Assembly (NCBI GenBank): GCA_030682375.1
Contig: JAUXOL010000001.1
Coordinates: 1-64,000 of the forward strand
Origin: Gallionella sp.
Lineage (GTDB): Bacteria; Pseudomonadota; Gammaproteobacteria; Burkholderiales; Gallionellaceae
Length of the DNA stretch: 64,000 bases
Direction: 5' to 3'
The position numbers and the translations under genes are program-made. Under the pieces are notes generated by a model. That model searched no databases and had not been told where the DNA came from. It saw only the letters and a program-made list of their open reading frames with translations. Position 1 is the first letter of the stretch; each line of letters starts with the position of its first letter. Below, in pieces: positions 8,861 to 18,243 of the stretch.

Positions 8861-10303
8861 ATGTATCTCCATCACTTCGGACTCCAAGAACCGCCATTCA
8901 GGATCACGCCATCGACGACATTCTTCTTCTCCGGCGCCAACCGCGGCGAGATCCTCGATGCGCTCGTCTACTCGCTGAGCGAATCCGAAGGCATCATCAA
9001 GGTCAGCGGCGAAGTCGGCAGCGGCAAGACCATGCTGTGCCGCATGCTGCTCGAACGCCTGCCCGAGCATGTGGACACCATCTACCTGGCCAACCCCAGC
9101 CTGTCGCGCGAAGAGATGCTGTATGCGATCGCAGACGGACTGGGACTTAACGTCGAAGGCGAACGCATCGGCATCATCATGCACGGCATCCAGAACAAGC
9201 TGGAAGAAAAGGCCCGCGAAGGCAAGCGCGTGGTGGTGCTGGTGGACGAGGCGCATGCGATGCCGCCGGACACGCTGGAAGAGTTGCGCCTGCTGTACAA
9301 CCTGCAGATAGGCGACTCCAAGCTGCTGCAGATCATCCTGTTCGGCCAGCCGGAACTGAACCACAAGCTGGATCAGCCGAACATGCGCCAGCTCAAGGAC
9401 CGCATCGTCCACCATTTCAACATGCAGCCGATGTCGCGCAATACGCTGGAAAGCTACCTGATGTTCCGCATGCGCGCAGCTGGCTACCACGGCCCCAACA
9501 TCTTCTCGTCCCCTGCGCTCAAGCTCATCGGCCAGGCCTCGGACGGCCTGATGCGCCGCATCAACATCCTCGCGGACAAATCGCTGCTGGCCGCCTTTGT
9601 CGAAGACACGCACAACATCGAACCGCGCCATGTGCAGGCCGCGATGCGCGACAGCGAATTGCACCCCTCGCGCAAGCTCAGGATCACGCTGCCATCCATC
9701 AAACTGCCCTCGATCCAGCTGCCCTCCATCACCCTGCCTAGCACCGGGATGCTGGCAGGCGGCGCAGCAACCGCATTGCTGCTGGTCGGACTGACAGCAT
9801 GGTGGACCACGGACGAACCGCAGGCACCCACGCCGCAAGCGCAGTTGGACGAACCCGCGCTGCCGATTGCTGCCGCACCGGAACCCGTCGCGCCACCCCC
9901 GCCGCCTCAGGCTGACGAACAAGCGGCCATCGTCGCCGCCGCGCCGACTCTCGCAGCAACGGAAGCTCCCGTGCCGCCACCTGCCGCGACCGTCAAGGGC
10001 AACCTGTTCGACCAGCGCCTGGCCGCAGGCAAGAAGCTGCTGGCGCAGAAGAACATCGTCGCCAGCATCCAGCTCTTCTACGACGAAGATATCCAGCCCA
10101 AACGCGTCGAAGGATTCCTGAAACGCGCAGAGGGACTGGGCAAGCTGCAGGAGATATATCTGGTGCCGGCGAGATTCGGCGACAAGGAAGGATTGCGCGT
10201 TCTGTATGGCGCCTATCCCTCGGTCGAAGCCGCACGCAATGCGATCAAGGATCTGCCGCCCCGCTATCAGGAATCCTTCGCCACCGCCATCCACGTGTTC
10301 TGA
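8861..10303 (+). CDS. mshM: MshM/ExeA-like AAA ATPase with C-terminal SPOR domain
   Basis: A 480-residue inner-membrane ATPase. The N-terminal AAA domain of the MshM/ExeA/GspA family (MYLHHFGLQEPPFRITP; Walker A SGEVGSGKTM at 49-58; Walker B VVVLVDEAHAM) is followed by four LPSI-type repeats around residues 270-295, a transmembrane helix at about 298-316, a Pro/Ala-rich periplasmic linker and a SPOR-like domain (GLRVLYGAYPSVEAARNAI). ExeA/GspA ATPases help insert the secretin through the cell wall, and SPOR domains bind denuded glycan, so this fusion fits a role in placing the MshL secretin. AGGAA lies 5 bases before the start. Confidence 0.88.
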   Translation: MYLHHFGLQEPPFRITPSTTFFFSGANRGEILDALVYSLSESEGIIKVSGEVGSGKTMLCRMLLERLPEHVDTIYLANPSLSREEMLYAIADGLGLNVEGERIGIIMHGIQNKLEEKAREGKRVVVLVDEAHAMPPDTLEELRLLYNLQIGDSKLLQIILFGQPELNHKLDQPNMRQLKDRIVHHFNMQPMSRNTLESYLMFRMRAAGYHGPNIFSSPALKLIGQASDGLMRRINILADKSLLAAFVEDTHNIEPRHVQAAMRDSELHPSRKLRITLPSIKLPSIQLPSITLPSTGMLAGGAATALLLVGLTAWWTTDEPQAPTPQAQLDEPALPIAAAPEPVAPPPPPQADEQAAIVAAAPTLAATEAPVPPPAATVKGNLFDQRLAAGKKLLAQKNIVASIQLFYDEDIQPKRVEGFLKRAEGLGKLQEIYLVPARFGDKEGLRVLYGAYPSVEAARNAIKDLPPRYQESFATAIHVF

Positions 10304-10379
10304 ACAATAGCGATATGCTGATTGAGCGTGCCAGTCAAACCTGTTAGGCTGGACGCAAACGGTAGCAATGGAGAAAAGC

Positions 10380-12149
10380 GTGCGTCCTCGCAACATGTCC
10401 CGCCTCTGCATCACCCTGATTACCGCCGGCGCAATCCTCGTCGGCTGCGGTACCCGGCCTATCCAGCCATCGGACAAGCATATCCAGCGACCCGTCACTC
10501 AGGACGCCGCTGCCGACATCCCTCAAGCACTCACGCGCAACGTCGCACTGCCAGCGCCGAAACCCGGCGCCAAGGCCGAGACCTATAGCGTCGTCGTCAC
10601 CAACGTACCCGCGCAGGAAATCCTGTTCGCGCTCGCGCGCGATGCGAGGATCAATCTGGACATCCATCCCGGCCTACAGGGTTCGGTCACGCTGAACGCG
10701 CTCAACCAGACCCTGCCGCAGATCCTCACGCGCATCTCCAAGCAGGTGGACATGCGCTACGAATTGGACAACGGCAACCTGATCGTGATGCCGGACACGC
10801 CGTATCTGCACCATTACAAGATCGACTACGTGAACATGTCGCGCGAATCGGATAGCGCGATTTCCAACACCTCGCAGCTCGGTTCCGGTACGGCCAGCGG
10901 CACAACCGCCACAGGCAATAACTCATCGCTTTCAATCAAGGGCGTATCGAAAAATCATTTCTGGGACACCCTGACCAGGAACATCACCGACATCCTGCGC
11001 GAAACCGACAAGATACTTCCGGACGGCTCGAGCGAGACCGTGACCGAACAAAGCGGCGGCACCGATCGCATCGTCACCGAAAAGAAGAACTCCGCGAAGA
11101 AGACCGGCAGCGAGACCTCGCCGACCCAAGTCACGATACAAGAGGACGGCAGCAAGATCGTCACCCGCCGCAACACCTTCCGCGAAGCCGCCTCGGTCAT
11201 CGCCAATCCGGAGAGCGGCATCATCACCGTGCGCGCTACCGGCAAACAGCACGAAAAGATTCAGGAATTCATCGGTCAGATCATGTCCAGCGCCCGTCGC
11301 CAAGTGTTGATCGAGGCGACCGTGGTGGAAGTTCGCCTAAACGACAATTACAAACAAGGCATCGATTGGTCGCTGCTGCAACGCAATGGCACCGGATTCC
11401 AATTGCGTCAGGCGGCCACAGCAGCATTGCCGAGTGCCAATGCGAACAATATCTTCACACTCCAATACCTGAACCCAACTTCCAGGCTGGGTAACTTGAC
11501 CGCGTCGGTTTCCCTGCTGGAGTCATTCGGCACGGTGAAGGTCTTATCCAGCCCGAAACTGAGCGTGATGAACAACCAGACCGCCATGCTACGAGTAGTG
11601 GATAACAAGGTTTATTTCATCGTCAACTCGACCACCACACCTTGTTCTCCGGCTCCATGCACGCCGGTCGTTACCTACACCACCACCGTCAACACGATAC
11701 CGGTCGGCTTCACCATGAGCGTGACGCCACAGATTAGCGATAGCGATACAGTTCTACTCAACGTTCGCCCGTCCATTACCCGCCTGCTGGCCCCAGCCAA
11801 GGATCCCACACCAAACCTAAACCCGGGTATTTCAAACGAAATACCGCAAACATCGACCCGTGAGATGGAGTCAGTATTGAGAATCGAGAACAACCAAATC
11901 GCCGTTCTCGGCGGCTTGATGGAAGACCGCATAGATAACTTCACCGATGCGATTCCCGGAGTCTCCCGCATTCCGGTTGCCGGCGAGCTGTTCAAGCATC
12001 GCAACGACACCTCGACAAAAACCGAGCTGGTGATCTTCCTGCGCCCGGTGGTAATCAAGGACGCCAGCATCAGCGGGGACTTCAGCGCCTATCGCAACAT
12101 GCTGCCCGACCAGAACTTCTTTAAGGAGCCGTCATCCGGCAAGCCCTGA
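10380..12149 (+). CDS. mshL: MshL, outer-membrane secretin (lipoprotein)
   Basis: Forms the outer-membrane channel of MSHA-type pili. Near the N-terminus a lipoprotein signal (ITLITAGAILVGCG) gives a lipid-modified Cys. An STN/secretin N-terminal part (VVVTNVPAQEILFALARDAR) leads to the N1-like region and the C-terminal secretin domain (LIEATVVEVRLNDNYKQGID, VLSSPKLSVMNNQTAMLRV, NQIAVLGGLMEDR). I prefer the GTG at 10380, which has GGAG 6 bases upstream. An ATG at 10368 precedes that site, and an ATG at 10395 lacks one but would give a tidier signal peptide. A Ser/Thr/Gly-rich linker lies near residues 165-190. Confidence 0.93.
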   Translation: MRPRNMSRLCITLITAGAILVGCGTRPIQPSDKHIQRPVTQDAAADIPQALTRNVALPAPKPGAKAETYSVVVTNVPAQEILFALARDARINLDIHPGLQGSVTLNALNQTLPQILTRISKQVDMRYELDNGNLIVMPDTPYLHHYKIDYVNMSRESDSAISNTSQLGSGTASGTTATGNNSSLSIKGVSKNHFWDTLTRNITDILRETDKILPDGSSETVTEQSGGTDRIVTEKKNSAKKTGSETSPTQVTIQEDGSKIVTRRNTFREAASVIANPESGIITVRATGKQHEKIQEFIGQIMSSARRQVLIEATVVEVRLNDNYKQGIDWSLLQRNGTGFQLRQAATAALPSANANNIFTLQYLNPTSRLGNLTASVSLLESFGTVKVLSSPKLSVMNNQTAMLRVVDNKVYFIVNSTTTPCSPAPCTPVVTYTTTVNTIPVGFTMSVTPQISDSDTVLLNVRPSITRLLAPAKDPTPNLNPGISNEIPQTSTREMESVLRIENNQIAVLGGLMEDRIDNFTDAIPGVSRIPVAGELFKHRNDTSTKTELVIFLRPVVIKDASISGDFSAYRNMLPDQNFFKEPSSGKP

Positions 12150-12150
12150 C

Positions 12151-13212
12151 ATGAGCCTGCTTCTGGAAGCCCGCAAGAAAGCACAGTCCATCGAAGCGAA
12201 TCGTGCAGCTTCGGCGGACGGGCTTAGTCTGGAGAATACGCCGCCATCCGCGACGGATTCCCTGGCAGGGGCGAACGCGCTGGCGCGCGAAGCCGGGCAG
12301 AACCTGTTCAGTGCGAAATCGCCGGCCACCGGCCACATGACCGTCAACCCCTACCTGCTGTCGGCACTCGGCGGCACGATACTGCTGCTGGCTGTCGGCG
12401 CGGGTTACTGGTGGTATCTCGACTCCTCCGGCGACATCTCGCCGCAACGCCCTATCGTCTCCGCTACTACGCAGCCGATACAGGTCGCCGCAGTACCGGA
12501 ATCACAGGTCACCGAGATTCCCGATACCGAACCCGTCACAGAGGAAGCCTCGTTTCCGGCCATCTCGCCCGAGCCCGCGCCGGCCTACGCGCCGCAGACC
12601 CGCCAGCAATCCTCGGTACGCATAGAACCGCAGCGAACGCAGGCCATCGATCCGCTGTTGCACGACGCATATCTCGCGTATCGCAACGGCAAGACGAACG
12701 AGGCGCAGCAACTGTATCAAGCCATGCTCGCCAAGGACGAACGCAACGCCGACGCCTTGCTCGGTCTGGCGGCGATCGCCCAGCAGCAAGGCGAAAGCTT
12801 GGTGGCGGCGCAATATTATTCGCGCGTGCTGATGCTCGATCCGCGCAATGCCGTGGCGAACGCCGGGATGTCCGCACTGAATACCGAGGACGACGGCAAC
12901 GAGAGCCGGTTGAAGACCTTGCTGCGCGAGCAGAACAACTCGGCCGCGCTGCATTTCGGGCTGGGCAACCTGTACGCCGGGCAGTCGCGCTGGAGCGAGG
13001 CGCAGCAGGCCTATTTCAACGCCTGGACGCTGGAATCCGACAACGCCGAATTCGCCTATAACCTGGCCGTCAGCCTCGACCACCTCGGACAAGGCAGCCT
13101 GGCCGCACGCTACTACCAGCGCGCACAACAACTCGACGCAACGAACAGTGCGGGCTTCGACCACGCACAGGTCGCGCGGCGCATCGAAGCGCTGGGCCAG
13201 CAAGGCAGGTAA
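12151..13212 (+). CDS. mshN: MshN-like TPR protein
   Basis: A 353-residue bitopic membrane protein. A cytoplasmic N-terminus (MSLLLEARKKAQSIEA) is followed by a transmembrane helix at about 68-90, a Pro/Glu-rich periplasmic linker and at least four TPR-type repeats from about residue 165 (AYLAYRNGKTNEAQQLYQAM, ALLGLAAIAQQQGESLVAAQ, HFGLGNLYAGQSRWSEAQQA, AYNLAVSLDHLGQGSLAARY). In Vibrio MSHA loci mshN occupies the same place, between the secretin/ATPase genes and mshE, and is thought to act as an assembly scaffold. The start is one base after the mshL stop. Confidence 0.85.
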   Translation: MSLLLEARKKAQSIEANRAASADGLSLENTPPSATDSLAGANALAREAGQNLFSAKSPATGHMTVNPYLLSALGGTILLLAVGAGYWWYLDSSGDISPQRPIVSATTQPIQVAAVPESQVTEIPDTEPVTEEASFPAISPEPAPAYAPQTRQQSSVRIEPQRTQAIDPLLHDAYLAYRNGKTNEAQQLYQAMLAKDERNADALLGLAAIAQQQGESLVAAQYYSRVLMLDPRNAVANAGMSALNTEDDGNESRLKTLLREQNNSAALHFGLGNLYAGQSRWSEAQQAYFNAWTLESDNAEFAYNLAVSLDHLGQGSLAARYYQRAQQLDATNSAGFDHAQVARRIEALGQQGR

Positions 13213-13217
13213 ATAAA

Positions 13218-14933
13218 ATGCCGAACAACGGAACACAAGACAACCAGCTCCAGCAGCCGCTGGGACGCATACTGGTCGACAAAGGGGTGATCAGCGACGA
13301 CCAGTTGCGCATCGCCCTGCAGGAACAGAACAAGACGCATCAGCCGCTCGGCCGCTTGCTGGTGCGTCTCGGTTTCCTCTCCGAAGCCACCATACGCGAC
13401 GTACTGTCGGAGAACCTCGGGCAGGAGAGCGTAGATCTCGCCAGCATCATCATCGACCCCGCCGCCCTGGCTTTCATCCCCAAGGACGTCGCGCGGCGCT
13501 ACCAGTTGCTGCCGCTGTCGGTAGACAAGGCCGGTCGCGTGCTGACGCTGGCAGTCGCCGACCCGGACAACATCATCGCGCTGGACCAAGTGCGCGCACT
13601 GCTCAAGGACGAGTACCGCCTGATCACTCAGCTCGCCAGCGAATCCGACATTCTGCGCGCGATCGACCAGTACTACGGTTTCGAGCTTTCCATCGACGGC
13701 ATCCTGCACGAGATCGAGCCGGGCGAGATGGAGTACCAGACGCAGCAGGGCGTCAACGAATTCAGCCAGCCGGTGGTGCGCCTGATCGACGCGCTGCTGA
13801 CCGAAGCGGTGCAGCGCGGCGCGTCCGACATCCACTTCGAGCCCGAGAGCAGCTTTTTGCGCATCCGTTACCGCATCGACGGCGTGCTGCGCCAAGTGCG
13901 CAGCCTGCACAAGAGTTTCTGGCCCGCGATGGTGGTGCGCCTGAAGGTGATGAGCAACATGAACATCGCCGAAACGCGCGCGCCGCAGGACGGTCGCATC
14001 TCGCTACGCCTGTCCGGACGCCAGATCGATTTCCGCGTCGCCTCGCACCCCACCACGCACGGCGAGAACCTGGTGTTGCGCATCCTCGACCGGCAGAAGG
14101 GCATCGTGCAGCTTGACCATATCGGCCTCGACGACACCACCCTCAATACGCTCAAGCTGATCATCGCCAAACCGGAAGGCATCGTGCTGGTGACCGGACC
14201 TACCGGCAGCGGCAAGACCACCACGCTGTATTCGGTGCTGAACCACATCAACACCGAGTCGGTGAACATCATGACGCTGGAGGATCCGGTCGAATATCCG
14301 ATCGCGCTGATCCGCCAAACCTCGATCAACGAATCGGCCAAGCTGGATTTCGCCAACGGCATCCGTTCGATGATGCGCCAGGACCCGGACATCATCCTGG
14401 TCGGCGAGATCCGCGACCATCCCACCGCCGAGATGGCGTTCCGCGCGGCGATGACCGGCCACCAGGTGTATTCGACGCTGCACACCAACTCGGCCATCGG
14501 CGCGATCCCGCGTTTATTGGACATCGGCATCCTGCCGGACATCATGGCCGGCAACATCATCGGCATCGTCGCGCAGCGGCTGATCCGCATCCTGTGCAAG
14601 GAATGCAAATACCCCTATGACCCGGACACGCAGGAACGCAGGCTGCTCGGCATCCCCGAGCGCGAGGACGTCACGCTGTATCGCGCCGCCGGTTGCGACC
14701 TGTGCAACCATCAGGGCTACAACGGGCGCATGGCCATCATGGAACTGCTGAAGATGGACCACGATCTGGACGACCTGGTGTCGCGCCGCGCCAGCACCCG
14801 GCAGATACGCGAGACCGCCATAGACAAGGGCTTCCGCCCGCTGGCGATAGACGGCATCCGGCGCATACGCCAGGGCGTCACCTCGCTTTCGGAAGTCAGC
14901 CGCGTGGTCGACCTGACCGACAGGCTAGGCTAG
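13218..14933 (+). CDS. mshE: MshE, pilus extension ATPase with MshEN domain
   Basis: Cytoplasmic GspE/PilB-type ATPase that polymerises pilins. The 571-residue protein starts with two MshEN half-motifs (LGRILVDKGVISDDQLRIAL at about 15-34 and LGRLLVRLGFLSEATIRDVL at about 44-63); MshEN domains of Vibrio MshE bind cyclic di-GMP. The motor has Walker A GPTGSGKTTTLYSVL, Asp box MTLEDPVEYPI, Walker B QDPDIILVGEIRD and a His box. A tetracysteine zinc site (CKECKYPYD and CDLCNHQGYNGR) is intact. This points to pilus assembly controlled by c-di-GMP, though binding is inferred from the motif only. Confidence 0.94.
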   Translation: MPNNGTQDNQLQQPLGRILVDKGVISDDQLRIALQEQNKTHQPLGRLLVRLGFLSEATIRDVLSENLGQESVDLASIIIDPAALAFIPKDVARRYQLLPLSVDKAGRVLTLAVADPDNIIALDQVRALLKDEYRLITQLASESDILRAIDQYYGFELSIDGILHEIEPGEMEYQTQQGVNEFSQPVVRLIDALLTEAVQRGASDIHFEPESSFLRIRYRIDGVLRQVRSLHKSFWPAMVVRLKVMSNMNIAETRAPQDGRISLRLSGRQIDFRVASHPTTHGENLVLRILDRQKGIVQLDHIGLDDTTLNTLKLIIAKPEGIVLVTGPTGSGKTTTLYSVLNHINTESVNIMTLEDPVEYPIALIRQTSINESAKLDFANGIRSMMRQDPDIILVGEIRDHPTAEMAFRAAMTGHQVYSTLHTNSAIGAIPRLLDIGILPDIMAGNIIGIVAQRLIRILCKECKYPYDPDTQERRLLGIPEREDVTLYRAAGCDLCNHQGYNGRMAIMELLKMDHDLDDLVSRRASTRQIRETAIDKGFRPLAIDGIRRIRQGVTSLSEVSRVVDLTDRLG

Positions 14934-14942
14934 GGATACGCC

Positions 14943-16145
14943 ATGGCCCTGTATTCCTATCGCGCCATCGACAGCCATGGCAAGACCAGCAAGGGATTGC
15001 AGGATGCCGCCAACGTGGTCGATCTGGAACTGCGCCTGAAGCGCAACGGGCTGGATCTGATCGACGCCAAAATAGACAGCGGCAAGATCGGCCTGTCGCG
15101 CGGCAAGATCAAGCGCCCGGAATTGATCACGTTCTTCTTCAACCTCGAACAGCTCACCCGCGCGGGCGTGCCGCTGCTGGAAAGCCTCGCGGACCTGCGC
15201 GACACGATGAACGACGCGCATTTCCGGGAAGTCATCGCCAACCTGGTCGAATCCATCGAGGGCGGCAAGAAACTGTCGCAATCCATGGCGGATCATCCCG
15301 ACGCATTCGACCGGATATTCATCAGCCTCACGCATGCGGGTGAAGAAAGCGGCCAATTGCCGGAGGTGTTCCTGCATATCACCGAATCGCTGAAATGGCA
15401 GGACGAGATGGCGTCCCATACCAAGACCATCATGATCTATCCGGTCTTCGTCGGCACCATCGTGCTGGCCATCACCTTCTTCCTGATGATCTATCTGGTG
15501 CCGCAACTGGTCGGCTTCATCAAGGGCATGGGGCAGGAGATACCGCTCCAGACTCGCTTGCTGCTGGCCACCTCGGCGTTCTTCGTGGATTACTGGTACC
15601 TGCTGATCGCACTGCCTGTCGCACTACCCATCGCCGCCAAGCTGCTGATCACCTCCAGCCCCGAGATGCGCTACCGCTTCGACAACCTCAAGCTCAAGTT
15701 GTGGGTGATCGGCCCCATCCTGCGCAAGATCATCCTGGCGCGCTTCGCCAACACCTTCGCGATGATGTACAGCTCGGGCGTGGGCATCATGGACTGCATC
15801 GCCAACTCGCGCGACGTCGTCAACAACCATGCGATCGCCAAGAGCCTGGACGACGTCATGCTGGAGATCGAGTCCGGCAAGAACCTCACCCAGAGCTTCC
15901 AGAACACCGGCATCTTCCCGCCGCTGGTGATACGCATGCTCAAGGTGGGCGAAGCGACCGGTTCGCTGGACAAGGCGCTGCTGAATGTCAGCTATTTCTA
16001 CGACCGCGACGTGAAAGATTCCATCAAAAAGGTTCAGGTCATGATCGAACCGACGATGACCCTCATCCTCGGCGTGCTGCTAGGCTGGGTGATGCTGTCG
16101 GTGCTGTCGCCGATCTACGACCTCATCGGCAAGGTGCAATTCTGA
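14943..16145 (+). CDS. mshG: MshG, inner-membrane platform protein (GspF/PilC family)
   Basis: A 400-residue polytopic protein with two GspF repeats, each about 120 residues and followed by membrane helices (TIVLAITFFLMIYLVPQLVG; WYLLIALPVALPIAAKLL; TMTLILGVLLGWVMLSVLSP). Typical motifs are LEQLTRAGVPLLESL in the first repeat and FANTFAMMYSSGVGIMDCI in the second. It forms the platform on which the MshE motor acts. It follows mshE by 9 bases and its stop overlaps the next start as TGATG. Confidence 0.94.
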   Translation: MALYSYRAIDSHGKTSKGLQDAANVVDLELRLKRNGLDLIDAKIDSGKIGLSRGKIKRPELITFFFNLEQLTRAGVPLLESLADLRDTMNDAHFREVIANLVESIEGGKKLSQSMADHPDAFDRIFISLTHAGEESGQLPEVFLHITESLKWQDEMASHTKTIMIYPVFVGTIVLAITFFLMIYLVPQLVGFIKGMGQEIPLQTRLLLATSAFFVDYWYLLIALPVALPIAAKLLITSSPEMRYRFDNLKLKLWVIGPILRKIILARFANTFAMMYSSGVGIMDCIANSRDVVNNHAIAKSLDDVMLEIESGKNLTQSFQNTGIFPPLVIRMLKVGEATGSLDKALLNVSYFYDRDVKDSIKKVQVMIEPTMTLILGVLLGWVMLSVLSPIYDLIGKVQF

Positions 16146-17638
16146 TGAAGAACGCCCTGTTACTGTTCCTGAGTGCCAGCCGTCTCCATGCACAGGTCAT
16201 GGAGGGCGGACATATCGTCGCTCAGCATGAATTCGCCGATACCGCTGAAGGGCCGGGCGATTTCGCCTCGTTCGTAAAGAACGTCCGTCACCCTGCCTTC
16301 CTGCTGGTCGATCTGATCGAAGAGGACTTCCGCCAGGAAAGCATTCCGCACCTGATCGGAGGGAGCCGCAATGCGCTGCTGCAGCGCAAGTTCGAACAGT
16401 TTTACCACGGCACGCCGTTCCGCCAGGCATCGCTGCTGCAGCGCCAGAAGGGCGGTCGGCGCGACGACGACATGCTGTTCTCGGCGCTGACGAACCCGGC
16501 ACTGATCATCCCCTGGCTGAATATCCTGCTGGCGCACCAGATTCCGCTCGCCGGCATCTATTCGGTGCCGCAGATCAGCGCACCGCTGATCAAGGATCAC
16601 CCCTCCGACTATCTGCTGCTCATCTCGTGGGAGAAGTCTGCCGGCCTGCGCCAGACCTACTTCAGCAACCACCGCCTGCAGATATCCCGGCTGACGCCGA
16701 TCAATGCCGAGCAAACCTTTCAGGATGCGGTAACGCGCGAACTGCCCCGCACCTACCAGTACCTGAAGAGCCTGAGCCTGCTCCCCGCCGGACAGACGCT
16801 GGATGTGCGCCTGCTGGGATACAGCAAGGACCTGCTCGATCTCCAATCGACGCTGCCGACGAACGCCGACATGCACTACGACTTCGTCGATCTGGAGAAT
16901 CTGGCCGAGAAACTGGGTATCGCACACCGCTTCACCGATTCGGATGCCAGCCAGATATTCCTGCACAACCTGCCGATCGAACCGCCGCCGACCCATTACG
17001 CCAACGCCGACCATATCCATTACTGCACGCTATGGCGGTTGCGCCGCGCACTGAACTGGATCAGCGGCGGACTGCTGGTCGGCGGCCTGGCATGGGGCGC
17101 GGCCGATATCTGGCAAAGCGGCTGGAATGCAAACGAGACTCTCTCGATGAACACCGAGGCGCAGCGCATCCAGAACGAAGTGAAGCAGATCACCGATGCC
17201 TTCCCGAATACGCTCGCCCCCGCCTCGGACATGAAATCGTCCGTTTCCATCATGCGTAATCTCGAACTCCAGGCCCGGCCTCCGCTCGAAACCATGCAAC
17301 CGATCAGCAAGGTGCTCGATCGCTATCCGCGCATCGAACTCGACGAACTCGGCTGGAAAACGGATGCCGCCGCATCCGCCGCGGACAACATGCCCTCCCC
17401 TATCCCGGCGCAAGCCGTCACCGTCAAAGGACGGCTGCTCGGCTTCGAGAGCGACTACCGCGCCGCACTCGGCTACCTGGACCGCTTCCAGTTCGACCTG
17501 GAAAAACAAGGATACCGCGTCGTCGCGCAGAGCAAACCGCTCGACGTCAGCCCGGGCGGCAGCCTCTCCGACCGTATCGAGTCGCAACAGGAAGCGCTCG
17601 CCTTTACGCTCGAACTCTCGCGGAGACCTCCGGAATGA
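16145..17638 (+). CDS. PilM/PilN-like (MshI-position) bitopic pilus assembly protein
   Basis: A 497-residue protein in the place of mshI. About 295 N-terminal residues appear cytoplasmic, with an actin-like PilM/GspL flavour (FLLVDLIEEDFR, IPLAGIYSVPQISAPLI, YLLLISWEKSAGLRQTYF). One membrane helix follows (about 305-322, ISGGLLVGGLAWGAADIW), then a coiled-coil and a PilN/GspL-like periplasmic domain (VTVKGRLLGFESDYRAALGY). This is the topology of GspL or of a fused PilM-PilN. Direct similarity to Vibrio MshI is weak by eye, so only the architecture is called. It starts at the ATG overlapping the mshG stop. Confidence 0.7.
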   Translation: MKNALLLFLSASRLHAQVMEGGHIVAQHEFADTAEGPGDFASFVKNVRHPAFLLVDLIEEDFRQESIPHLIGGSRNALLQRKFEQFYHGTPFRQASLLQRQKGGRRDDDMLFSALTNPALIIPWLNILLAHQIPLAGIYSVPQISAPLIKDHPSDYLLLISWEKSAGLRQTYFSNHRLQISRLTPINAEQTFQDAVTRELPRTYQYLKSLSLLPAGQTLDVRLLGYSKDLLDLQSTLPTNADMHYDFVDLENLAEKLGIAHRFTDSDASQIFLHNLPIEPPPTHYANADHIHYCTLWRLRRALNWISGGLLVGGLAWGAADIWQSGWNANETLSMNTEAQRIQNEVKQITDAFPNTLAPASDMKSSVSIMRNLELQARPPLETMQPISKVLDRYPRIELDELGWKTDAAASAADNMPSPIPAQAVTVKGRLLGFESDYRAALGYLDRFQFDLEKQGYRVVAQSKPLDVSPGGSLSDRIESQQEALAFTLELSRRPPE

Positions 17639-18243
17639 AACTCTCCCGCTCCGATCTGGCATTGATGCAATGGAGTCTGCTGGCAGTCAGCGCCTCTGCG
17701 CTGCTCAGCGCGGCATTCCTGTATGGCAGCAGCCAATATGCCGCACAATCGCAACAAGACCGGCGCAATGCGCAAAGCCGGCTCGACGATGCCCGTCGCC
17801 ATCTGGCCTCCGCACAGGAAGACAGAGAGAACATGGCGGCCTATGCCGAGAAATATATGACGCTGACGAATAGCGGCATCATCGGCGACGGGCAACGACT
17901 GGACTGGATGGAAGGGCTGGAACGATTGAGACAGCAACACCTCGTCGCCTCGTTCAGCTACAACATCGCTCCGCAAAAGACCCATGTCCCCGTGCTGCCG
18001 ATAGACAGCGGAGACTTCGACATCCAGTACAGCGAAATGAGTCTGGCGTTCGAATTGCGGCACGAAGGACAGCTGCTGAACTTCTTCTCCGCGCTACGCG
18101 AACAGGTCAAGGGACATTACCAGCTCGAAGGCTGCACGCTGCAGCGCCAGAACAGCGACGAGAACGCCGGCATCGCAAGCAGCCTCAGGGCCGAATGCCG
18201 TGGCGGCTGGATTACCCTGAAGAACAGGAGCGCACAACCATGA
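17635..18243 (+). CDS. PilO/MshJ-like bitopic pilus assembly protein
   Basis: A 202-residue protein with a short cytoplasmic N-terminus, a membrane helix at about 11-31 (QWSLLAVSASALLSAAFLYG), a coiled-coil (RRNAQSRLDDARRHLASAQE) and a small periplasmic alpha/beta domain (EMSLAFELRHEGQLLNFFSA). This is the PilO/GspM/MshJ fold order, which pairs with PilN-like domains to form the alignment complex. The start overlaps the preceding stop as ATGA. Assigned from architecture and position. Confidence 0.7.
   Translation: MKLSRSDLALMQWSLLAVSASALLSAAFLYGSSQYAAQSQQDRRNAQSRLDDARRHLASAQEDRENMAAYAEKYMTLTNSGIIGDGQRLDWMEGLERLRQQHLVASFSYNIAPQKTHVPVLPIDSGDFDIQYSEMSLAFELRHEGQLLNFFSALREQVKGHYQLEGCTLQRQNSDENAGIASSLRAECRGGWITLKNRSAQP

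Noticed and set aside
8732-10498. 588-codon minus-strand reading frame opposite mshM
   Set aside because: mshM has Walker motifs and a proper ribosome-binding site; the antisense frame is Arg/Gln/Asp-rich without homology.
15395-16144. N-terminal extension of the PilM/PilN-like protein through mshG
   Set aside because: The extension is mshG read in another frame; the ATG at 16145 overlaps the mshG stop and begins a sensible protein.
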